44,109 bases of DNA, from NCBI GenBank assembly GCA_022843885.1, contig JALHMU010000003.1:1-44109 (forward strand). Reading direction: 5' to 3'. Made by a program: the position numbers and the translations under genes. Origin of the DNA: Candidatus Peribacteraceae bacterium. GTDB lineage: Bacteria > Patescibacteriota > Gracilibacteria > Peribacterales > Peribacteraceae. Positions 18,261 through 25,444 of this stretch are shown here, piece after piece. The notes below the pieces were generated by a model, which was not told the origin of the DNA, ran no database searches, and saw only the letters and a program-made list of their open reading frames with translations. Every line of letters starts with the position of its first letter. The stretch's first letter is position 1.

Positions 18261-18266
18261 ATGTAT

Positions 18267-18295
18267 ATTAAATAATTCCTTTTACTATTAGTCAA
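18267..18295 (-). promoter_or_regulatory. Sigma70-like promoter TTGACT-N17-TTTAAT, 6 nt before HAD ATG
   Basis: Minus strand between infC and the HAD gene. Confidence 0.65.
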
Positions 18296-18299
18296 TCTC

Positions 18300-18851
18300 C
18301 TACCGTTTGGGCTTCAGGATGACAATGAATTGATTCCCCTGCTTCTTGATCGGCTGTTCGACTTCTGCGGCATCCATGAGGCTTTCGATGAACTTCTTCA
18401 GTTTATCGATCGCATAATCTTTATTGGTGAATTCACGACCACGCAGGATGATGCCCACTTTCACGAGGTGATTCTCCGCAAGGAATTCGCGTGAGCGAGC
18501 GGCCTGACGTTCGATATCACCGGTATCCGTGCGGAATCCGAAGCGAATTGTTTTTACTTCCGACTGTTTGCTGTGCGCCTTCTGGCGCTTCTCCTTCTTA
18601 CGCATCTGATACAAGTAACTTCCGAAGTCTCCGATCTTCACGACCGGCGGAACTGCTTTCGGAGAAACTTCGATCAAATCGAGTTCTTCTGCTTTCGCAC
18701 GTGCGATGGCATCTGCGATCGGCAAACGTTCAGCTTCACCACCATCGGAAATCATGAGCACCTCCGGCGCTCTGATCTGTTCGTTAATTCTTGGGCGGCG
18801 CTCCTGCGACTGAGGACCTCGGCGATTGGAACTGGAATGACGCTGACGCAA
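18300..18851 (-). CDS. infC: Translation initiation factor IF-3 (start codon uncertain)
   Basis: RINEQIRAPEVLMISDGGEAERLPIADAIARAKAEELDLIEVSPKAVPPVVKIGDFGSYLY. No ATG at the expected start; TTG 18884, TTG 18851 or an internal ATT are possible. Confidence 0.9.
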   Translation of the reverse strand: MRQRHSSSNRRGPQSQERRPRINEQIRAPEVLMISDGGEAERLPIADAIARAKAEELDLIEVSPKAVPPVVKIGDFGSYLYQMRKKEKRQKAHSKQSEVKTIRFGFRTDTGDIERQAARSREFLAENHLVKVGIILRGREFTNKDYAIDKLKKFIESLMDAAEVEQPIKKQGNQFIVILKPKR

Positions 18852-18921
18852 ATGAGAAAGGTAAAAGAAAAGGGAACCGCTCAATTGTTGAAGAAAGCAG
18901 CGTCTACGTCAAGCTCTTCGG

Positions 18922-19764
18922 CTATTTCGCGGGTGTCGGCTGCGTAAAAAACGTCAGTCGAACGGTGCCTTTTCCAGCTTCAAAGGAAAGCTGTTCGATC
19001 GAAAGCAGTGGGAGCGGCCACGCCTGCTGTGAGCGTAGAAGTGGCGCAATGGTTTTCAAAGAAGAACGCACATCCGCCAGTCCCGCTTCTAAGAGAAGCT
19101 GCTTCACATCGGTTGCGACATTACTTGGGAGATCTTGGAATGCGTCTTCTTCGGCTTGATCGGGGCGGCTGGCATACGCGAGCAGATCCATGCGCAGGAA
19201 TTCTTCTGCTGCAGGAAGTGCTAACGGCTGCTCTGCTTGAATGCGTTTCAAGAATGTCTCAGCTTGACCACGGACGATGTCATGCACTGTGAATGTTCCA
19301 GACCAGCGGAGAATGCCGATGAAATCAGAGACACCTTGTTCAGAGCCTGATAGCACCATCTCACTGGGGATGAACACGAGTGCGCCAGATTGTGTTGAAC
19401 CACCAAACGTAAAGCGATCGATCGTGATGGGGTTCGTTTCGGATACAGCATCAACAATGCGTTGGAACAGACGACGAATACGTTCCTGGTCGAGTGTCAC
19501 AGGCAACACATAGGCTGCAGCTTGTTCTTCTAACGCCGCTTTTCCGACTTGTCCGTACAGACGCTCGGAATCGATATTGCCCTTCAGAATCGAATTTGAA
19601 GAACGCAGTTCTGGCAGTTCTTTCGCCATCGAGATGGCTGTGTCACGCATCTCTGAAATGCGGAAAGATTCCACAACGCAGAGTGCAATTGCACCGACAA
19701 TCAACACAACTCCACATGGGTATGCGATTTTCTGAAAGCCGTGACTGGCGAGCATTTTCTTCAT
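18922..19764 (-). CDS. Single-TM protein, PilO-like (type IV pilus inner-membrane type), tentative
   Basis: Short cytoplasmic N-terminus, one TM, coiled periplasmic region with ferredoxin-like tail pattern; ATGA-coupled to a similar single-TM protein. Confidence 0.5.
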   Translation of the reverse strand: MKKMLASHGFQKIAYPCGVVLIVGAIALCVVESFRISEMRDTAISMAKELPELRSSNSILKGNIDSERLYGQVGKAALEEQAAAYVLPVTLDQERIRRLFQRIVDAVSETNPITIDRFTFGGSTQSGALVFIPSEMVLSGSEQGVSDFIGILRWSGTFTVHDIVRGQAETFLKRIQAEQPLALPAAEEFLRMDLLAYASRPDQAEEDAFQDLPSNVATDVKQLLLEAGLADVRSSLKTIAPLLRSQQAWPLPLLSIEQLSFEAGKGTVRLTFFTQPTPAK

Positions 19765-20342
19765 GGCTGTTTCAATGTGATATTGATCGCGAAAGGTGCA
19801 ACGAGATGTCCATCTTGTGTACGCGTCTGTCGGTACTCTGGTTCACTGACGGACGTGAAAAATGGTGATTCGCGGAGTCGATCGACAAAGGATGCAAGCA
19901 ATGCAATCGATCGTCCTTGATCACTTCGGATCATGCCCGACACAGACAGAGCTGATGCGTGTACGCGAAGGAAATCGATCTGCAGAGCAGTGTCGAATGT
20001 GGCTGCAATATCGGAAAATTCCGCCGTTGCTGTCGCAACTTGCTGTGCTGCAAATGCACGTGATCCGTGAATCAGGTTCAACGTTGGCGTTGGCGTCAGT
20101 GATGCAATGCGTGATTGTTCATCCAAGAGTTTTGCCTGCTCAGCTCGCAATGCGTCTCGTTCAGCCGTGACATCTCCGAAGCGGACCATGCGCTCGCCGG
20201 TCTGAACAGGGAAGCGACTTGGTGTTAAAACGATGAGCAGAAGAACCGATCCGATGAACAGCGTGAAGGCAAACAGAAAGAAGGGCACACGCAGGAAATC
20301 TTTGAGTGCTTTCTTGGCCTGTGCGGATGAAATGTCAGACAT
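19761..20342 (-). CDS. Single-TM protein, PilN-like, tentative
   Basis: N-terminal TM (FFLFAFTLFIGSVLLLIVL) then coiled coil; operonic with 18922-19764. Confidence 0.45.
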   Translation of the reverse strand: MSDISSAQAKKALKDFLRVPFFLFAFTLFIGSVLLLIVLTPSRFPVQTGERMVRFGDVTAERDALRAEQAKLLDEQSRIASLTPTPTLNLIHGSRAFAAQQVATATAEFSDIAATFDTALQIDFLRVHASALSVSGMIRSDQGRSIALLASFVDRLRESPFFTSVSEPEYRQTRTQDGHLVAPFAINITLKQP

Positions 20343-20427
20343 ACTGTTTTCCTCTCAGTATAGCACAAATCGAGCTTTCTTTCCACTGCCGAAAATGCTA
20401 AAATAAGAGAGATTTACCCCCTTCCGA

Positions 20428-21517
20428 ATGGACGAGCTTATCGCAAAAATCACCGACCTTTGCGCCGCTCTGAACACGGGGAAGGACTCTCTTTGAGGCC
20501 CGAAAACTTCCGGAACAAATCAAAGCACTCGAAAAGCAGACAGAAGGTGAAATTTGGGAAGACCAAAAACTCGCTACTCGTATTTTTGGCGAACTCCGAA
20601 TCCTCAAAAAGCTCTGGGAGCCGACAGTCGAAATGAACGATCAAGCCAAAGAACTGTTAGAACTGACAAAAGCATCCGATGAAAAAGATCTTCCTGATTT
20701 GGAGAAAGAATATGACAAGCTCTATACAGCATGGCTCGAATTGGAAAAATCTCTCTACTTAAGTGGGAAGTACGATGCGGGAAATACGTACTTGAGCATC
20801 ACAAGCGGCGCTGGCGGCACGGAAGCACAGGACTGGGCTGCGATGCTCATGCGCATGTATCTACGCTATGCAGAACGCAAAGGGTGGAAGACAGAAATGA
20901 TCGATAAAGCCGATGGTTCCGAAGCAGGAATCAAATCTGCGACGATTCATGTCTCGGGAGATTTTGCGTACGGATATTTGAAGAACGAACGAGGCACACA
21001 TCGTTTAGTTCGACTGTCCCCTTTCAATGCAAAAAGTTTACGACAGACATCATTCGCTCTTGTGGAAGTGTTGCCGGACATGGCCGAACATCATCATGAA
21101 ATTGTTTTGAAGCCGGAAGACTTGCGTGTCGATACCTTCCGTTCCGGTGGTGCCGGCGGACAACACGTGAACAAAACCGATTCAGCCGTGCGCATCACGC
21201 ACTTGCCAACGGGCATCGCAGTTGTGTGTCAGAACGAACGCAGCCAATTGCAAAATCGGGAACGCGCGATGGCACTCCTCAAAGGAAAGTTGCACCAGAA
21301 AGAATTGGAAGAGCAGAAGAAAGAGAAGGATAGCTTGAAGGGAGCAACCAAGAGCGCTGACTTCGGCAGTCAGATCCGTAGCTACGTGCTGCATCCGTAT
21401 CAGATGGTCAAAGACCTCCGTACACACGTAGAAACCAGCGATACGACGGGCGTGCTGGATGGTGACCTCGATGCATTCGTCGAAGCTGAACTGAAACGCT
21501 CAAGCAAAGAATTGTAA
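20428..21517 (+). CDS. prfB: Peptide chain release factor 2, programmed +1 frameshift: join(20428..20493,20495..21517)
   Basis: Frame 0 MDELIAKITDLCAALNTGKDSL-UGA; +1 frame continues EARKLPEQIKALEKQTEGEIWED...; downstream SGGAGGQHVNKTDSAVRITHLPTGI. Confidence 0.95.
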
Positions 21518-21547
21518 GATTTTTCCGCAAAAAAAGCAGAGAATAGG

Positions 21548-21553
21548 TATACT
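21548..21553 (+). promoter_or_regulatory. -10 box TATACT, 6 nt before ATG 21560
   Basis: ataggTATACTtcatgaATG. Confidence 0.65.
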
Positions 21554-21559
21554 TCATGA

Positions 21560-22033
21560 ATGACCAACCTGATCTTCAAAAGCAGGAAATGGTGGAAAAG
21601 TGATTGGGATTTGTATGCAGGAGAAAAAGTGATCGGTTCTTTCAGCATGAAGGGCTGGTCGTACACACGTGCCGCCGTACACATCGGAACAAAGCAGTTT
21701 GAAATTACGTACAAAGGATGGAGTGGAAATCGAACGCAACTGTGCGATGCATCGGGCAAAGAAATCGCAACGGCAGAGCCGATAAATTTTTGGGGGACGA
21801 GAGTAGAAATACGGCTTCATGGGAGAAAATACATTCTGACGACATCTGGATGGATGACACACTTCCTTGCAATGGACGAACAAGGTCATGAGCTCGTACG
21901 GCTTAAGGACCGTTGGTGGAGCAACACCTTCGATGTCACGATCAAAAATCCCGATGCAGAAGTGGAACTCCTTTTAGCATTCCTCCTCCTCTATCGAGGG
22001 ATCCAAATGAGAGCAGCGTCCTCTGGGACGTAG
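21560..22033 (+). CDS. Hypothetical protein, weak LURP-one/tubby-like beta-rich pattern
   Basis: Repeated beta-strand pattern (SDWDLYAGEKVIGSFSMKG..., GTRVEIRLHGRKYILTTSGWMTHFLAMDEQGHEL); family call is tentative. Confidence 0.6.
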   Translation: MTNLIFKSRKWWKSDWDLYAGEKVIGSFSMKGWSYTRAAVHIGTKQFEITYKGWSGNRTQLCDASGKEIATAEPINFWGTRVEIRLHGRKYILTTSGWMTHFLAMDEQGHELVRLKDRWWSNTFDVTIKNPDAEVELLLAFLLLYRGIQMRAASSGT

Positions 22034-22095
22034 TATTCGACTCGTCTATAAATAGTTGGTGGCTTGCCATGAGCGAGCACGTAGTGCGAGTCGAA

Positions 22096-22185
22096 TGGCG
22101 GAGAGAGAGGGATTCGAACCCTCGATTCCCGTAAGGGAATACACGATTTCGAGTCGTGCGCTTTCGACCACTCAGCCATCTCTCC
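22096..22185 (-). tRNA. tRNA-Ser(CGA), CCA encoded
   Basis: Reverse complement GGAGAGATGGCTGAGTGGTCGAAAGCGCACGACTCGAAATCGTG...GAGGGTTCGAATCCCTCTCTCTCCGCCA; anticodon loop CTCGAAA; long variable arm. Confidence 0.95.
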
Positions 22186-22230
22186 GTAAAGCCTGCAGAT
22201 TCTACACTGATCTATCGTGGAATGTGAGCC

Positions 22231-22276
22231 AAGAAAAGTGCCTCCTCCCATCAAAGAATATGATGAGAGGAAGCAC
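22231..22276 (-). terminator. Strong intrinsic terminator, 16-bp stem, minus strand
   Basis: Reverse complement GTGCTTCCTCTCATCA-TATTCTT-TGATGGGAGGAGGCAC-TTTTCTT; all 16 positions pair (two GU). Confidence 0.85.
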
Positions 22277-22297
22277 AGGTGGGAAGATCAGGCGGAA

Positions 22298-22387
22298 TTA
22301 GGCACAGAGCCTTTTCGGAGACCGATTTTTTGGATAGCTGATTTTTTTCTTCGGTTTCGGATAGGCCAATTTCCTCGACTTTGCCAT
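22298..22387 (-). CDS. Very basic 29-aa mini-protein
   Basis: MAKSRKLAYPKPKKKISYPKNRSPKRLCA; SD AAGGAGG five nt before ATG; strong terminator downstream. Confidence 0.6.
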   Translation of the reverse strand: MAKSRKLAYPKPKKKISYPKNRSPKRLCA

Positions 22388-22416
22388 GAGATCCTCCTTC
22401 CGCTCAGAGATGAGGT

Positions 22417-22435
22417 GAACCGATCCGATCGGTTC
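22417..22435. repeat. Perfect palindrome GAACCGATC-C-GATCGGTTC
   Basis: 9-bp inverted repeat with 1-nt centre, 30-48 nt upstream of the 29-aa ORF start. Confidence 0.8.
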
Positions 22436-22599
22436 GTTTGTAGACCTCAGAAAAAGAGCGGAATACCAAAGTACGCCAGATTCTATATATGTGCAATGCG
22501 ACACAAAATTGATATTGTGCAACGAAGGGAAGGGGGTACCATAATGCAAATTGTTCTTTGCATCTTTCTAGAATCAGAAGGAATTGGAGGGAATTTTCT

Positions 22600-22674
22600 A
22601 TGAATTTCGTCCGCTTCTTTTTCAGCTGCAGGGTGCAGTTGGCAAGCATGGACACTAGCTTTAGGAGTGTGTAA
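22600..22674 (+). CDS. Possible 24-aa leader peptide
   Basis: SD-like ggaggg before ATG 22600; MNFVRFFFSCRVQLASMDTSFRSV; its TAA directly abuts ATG 22675. Confidence 0.35.
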   Translation: MNFVRFFFSCRVQLASMDTSFRSV

Positions 22675-22839
22675 ATGAGTGGTCACTATCAGAAGCAAGG
22701 TGGTGCGAAACGCAGTCGTAACTGGAAGAAACGCGTGGAACGCGGAAGGGCTGGTAATCGTACGGCCAAAGTGATCAAAGAGCAGCAAAAACTGCTCCTG
22801 CAGCAGAGGAAACAAGAAGCAATCGAGGCGGCTGCCTAG
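22675..22839 (+). CDS. Very basic 54-aa small protein
   Basis: MSGHYQKQGGAKRSRNWKKRVERGRAGNRTAKVIKEQQKLLLQQRKQEAIEAAA; SD aggag upstream; strong terminator downstream; below the ORF-track length cutoff. Confidence 0.7.
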   Translation: MSGHYQKQGGAKRSRNWKKRVERGRAGNRTAKVIKEQQKLLLQQRKQEAIEAAA

Positions 22840-22858
22840 TTTGGTAGCTATCTCGAAT

Positions 22859-22892
22859 CACGCCTGGGGTTTATCCCCGGGCGTGTTTTTTT
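22859..22892 (+). terminator. Strong intrinsic terminator
   Basis: CACGCC-T-GGGG-TTTAT-CCCC-G-GGCGTG followed by T7. Confidence 0.9.
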
Positions 22893-22896
22893 GGCG

Positions 22897-22902
22897 TATA
22901 AT
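22897..22902 (+). promoter_or_regulatory. -10 box TATAAT, 7 nt before ATG 22910
   Basis: ggcgTATAATttcttcgATG. Confidence 0.7.
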
Positions 22903-22909
22903 TTCTTCG

Positions 22910-24160
22910 ATGAAATCGAATGCTGAACATTCGGCAGATCTTACTATCGTCGGTGCCGGAGCAGCCGGGATCGAAGCCGCAAAAATCGCACAAGAAAATG
23001 GAGCACGTGTCATTCTGCTAGAGGGAAACGACCGACCGCATGGACGCATCAATACGGATAGTCATTTCGTCGAACATGGTGCGGAATTCCTTCATGGAGT
23101 ACAAAGTAAAACGTGGGAACACGTAAAAGAATACGGTCTGACAACCATCTCCGATGGAGACGTCAAAAATAGCTACGTCTATATGGAGGGGAAGGTGCAA
23201 AAGAACAATCAATGTGAAATTCTTATCGCCAAGATCCGTGAAAAAGCACGTGAACATCTATCAACGAAAGGCGAAACAAGTGCCGACCGTATTATCAAAC
23301 AAGTATTACATAATCTCGATATTCCTGAAGAATTGAAGAGCACCATCCGCGGAGCGATCGAAAGTGAATATGGTGCGAGACTCAGAAATTTAGGTCTGCC
23401 GGGATTACAGGAACCGTCGAGTTTTGAAGAAGAGAATTTTCGCTTAGAAGAGGGTTATTCCGCACTTTTACAACGCATGTCGGAAGGCCTCGATATACGC
23501 TTACATCAAAATGTGCAGCGTATCGATTGGGGAAACGATGTCGAGCTCACAACGGGAACAGGAGAAACATTTCGTTCCAAAGGAGTTATCAGTACCATCC
23601 CTGCTGGGATTCTCAAGCAGCAACCGGATCTCTTTATGAAACCATTGCCACCAGAAAAAATAGAAGCGTTCGGAAGAATAGGAGTTGGCGAAGTTTGGAA
23701 AATTATCGCGACATTCCGGAAGCGTATTTGGAAGGAAGATATGGCCGTGCTACGAACACCACTTCTGACACAGGTATGGTGGCCGGCACATTGGGGTCGC
23801 TCAAAACCTGCACCCATCCTCACAGCGCTCATCGGTGCAAATGGCGTGAAGAAATTTGGGCAGTCGGAAGATGAGGCATCACGAATTGCCTTTGAGGAAT
23901 TGAAGCTCATGTTCGGCGCATCAAAGGTAGAAAACGCATTAGAAAATATCGATGTTATTCCGTGGACACTCGATCCACATATTCGCACCGGCTATTCGTA
24001 TCTTCCGCCTCATGCGAATGGCATTCGAAAAACATTGGCTGAGCCTGTCGACGGCAAGCTTTTCTTTGCAGGAGAAGCAACCGATCCGGAAGCCGGGACC
24101 GTGCACGGTGCATTCAACAGCGGCGAACGCGCAGCGCTTGAATTCTTGCGATCAAGTTAA
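22910..24160 (+). CDS. FAD-dependent amine oxidase (flavin monoamine/polyamine oxidase-like)
   Basis: DLTIVGAGAAGIEAAKIAQENGARVILLEGNDRPHGRI, HGAEFLHG, C-terminal KLFFAGEATDPEAGTVHGAFNSGERAA. Confidence 0.92.
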   Translation: MKSNAEHSADLTIVGAGAAGIEAAKIAQENGARVILLEGNDRPHGRINTDSHFVEHGAEFLHGVQSKTWEHVKEYGLTTISDGDVKNSYVYMEGKVQKNNQCEILIAKIREKAREHLSTKGETSADRIIKQVLHNLDIPEELKSTIRGAIESEYGARLRNLGLPGLQEPSSFEEENFRLEEGYSALLQRMSEGLDIRLHQNVQRIDWGNDVELTTGTGETFRSKGVISTIPAGILKQQPDLFMKPLPPEKIEAFGRIGVGEVWKIIATFRKRIWKEDMAVLRTPLLTQVWWPAHWGRSKPAPILTALIGANGVKKFGQSEDEASRIAFEELKLMFGASKVENALENIDVIPWTLDPHIRTGYSYLPPHANGIRKTLAEPVDGKLFFAGEATDPEAGTVHGAFNSGERAALEFLRSS

Positions 24161-25414
24161 TTACGTTCCTTCCTGCCAGCTTCCCAGATACTTCACCTGT
24201 TCAGGCGTGAGTTCGTCGATAGCCGTATCCATCGCGACAAGCTGAAGACCTGCGATGTAATCATCGATGTTCGGTGGAAGCGTAATGACTTCAGATGGAA
24301 GCTTGCCTTTATTATCGACCAAATATTTGCAGGAGAGTGCTTGTCCGCAGAACGAGAGACTCATCACTTCACTTGGGTGCCCTTCGGCAGAAGCGAGGTT
24401 CACGAGACGACCTTCACCAGCGATGTAAATCACGCGGCCTGACTTCATCAAGTATTCGTCCAAGTAATGACGTACACGACGCTTGCGGCTGGCCTTGCTT
24501 TCGAGTGTGTCGATATCGATTTCATGATTGAAGTGTCCAGAGTTTGCGAGGACTGCTGCATCTTTCATCTTTTCCATGTGTTCATAACGGATCACATGCA
24601 AGTTTCCAGACACCGTGATGAAGAGATCCCCGACCGATGCGGCATCTTCCATTTTCATGACACGGTGACCATCCATGAGTGCCTGCAATGCCGCAAAGTT
24701 ATCGACTTCTGTAACAATGACTTGAGCGCCAAGACCCTGCGCACGCATCGCAACGCCCTTTCCGCAGCTTCCGTAGCCGATCACCACAACGGTCTTTCCG
24801 GCGATGAGGAGGTTCGTAGAGCGGAGGATACCGTCGAAGGTCGACTGACCTGTGCCGTAGTAGTTATCCATCAAGTGTTTCGTCTTATTGTCGTTCACAG
24901 CGATCATCGGGATCTTCAAAACATTTTCTTTCTGCATCGCATGGAGACGAACGATACCGGTCGTCGTTTCCTCACATCCTCCGATCATCTCTGAAAGAAG
25001 TGCTGGGTGCTTCGTATGAATTTCCGTCACGAGATCGCAACCGTCATCAATGATGATGTGTGGCTTCGTGTCGATGACTGCATTCAAGAACTTGTAGTAA
25101 TCTTCACTGCTCTCACCTTTATATGCCCAAACCAATGTGTCCTTTTCTTCTGCAAGTGCTGCGACAATGTCGTCCTGCGTTGAGAGAGGGTTACAACCCG
25201 TGATCGCGACTTTCGCGCCACCTGCAACGAGCGTTCGAACCAAAATTCCTGTTTCTTTTGTGACATGCAGTGCCATTCCGATCGTGAGACCTGCAAATGG
25301 TTTTTCTTTTTCAAAAATTCCTTTCAAGTGCATGAGTGCGCCCATGCGTTTTTCGGCGATCTCCAAGTTGAGACGACCTTGTTCTGCGAGTGATGGATCT
25401 TTGACGTATGACAT
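24161..25414 (-). CDS. ahcY: Adenosylhomocysteinase
   Basis: GMALHVTKETGILVRTL, CNPLSTQDD, DNYYGTGQS, VVIGYGSCGKGVAMRAQGLGAQVIVTEVD, NSGHFNHEID. Confidence 0.97.
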   Translation of the reverse strand: MSYVKDPSLAEQGRLNLEIAEKRMGALMHLKGIFEKEKPFAGLTIGMALHVTKETGILVRTLVAGGAKVAITGCNPLSTQDDIVAALAEEKDTLVWAYKGESSEDYYKFLNAVIDTKPHIIIDDGCDLVTEIHTKHPALLSEMIGGCEETTTGIVRLHAMQKENVLKIPMIAVNDNKTKHLMDNYYGTGQSTFDGILRSTNLLIAGKTVVVIGYGSCGKGVAMRAQGLGAQVIVTEVDNFAALQALMDGHRVMKMEDAASVGDLFITVSGNLHVIRYEHMEKMKDAAVLANSGHFNHEIDIDTLESKASRKRRVRHYLDEYLMKSGRVIYIAGEGRLVNLASAEGHPSEVMSLSFCGQALSCKYLVDNKGKLPSEVITLPPNIDDYIAGLQLVAMDTAIDELTPEQVKYLGSWQEGT

Positions 25415-25423
25415 AAGGCTCAG

Positions 25424-25429
25424 AGGGTA
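25424..25429 (-). promoter_or_regulatory. -10-like TACCCT, 9 nt before ahcY ATG
   Basis: Reverse complement ccggTACCCTctgagccttATG. Confidence 0.4.
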
Positions 25430-25444
25430 CCGGAAGTTCGTTTC

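Noticed and set aside
20494-20496. In-frame TGA in prfB as evidence of pseudogene or UGA recoding to Gly
   Set aside because: The slippery CUU-UGA with SD-like element and perfect +1 continuation fits programmed frameshifting; ATGA junctions elsewhere show UGA acting as a true stop.
20398-20644. Minus-strand ORFs at the prfB start
   Set aside because: Antisense to the prfB frameshift region, which explains the sequence fully.
22056-22301. ORF MVACHERARSASRMAEREGFEPSIPVREYT... on the plus strand
   Set aside because: Runs antisense through tRNA-Ser; 'EREGFEPSIP' is the typical artefact of translating a tRNA reverse complement.
22483-22815. 110-aa minus-strand ORF
   Set aside because: Antisense to the SD-preceded 54-aa basic gene and the leader; no SD or promoter of its own.
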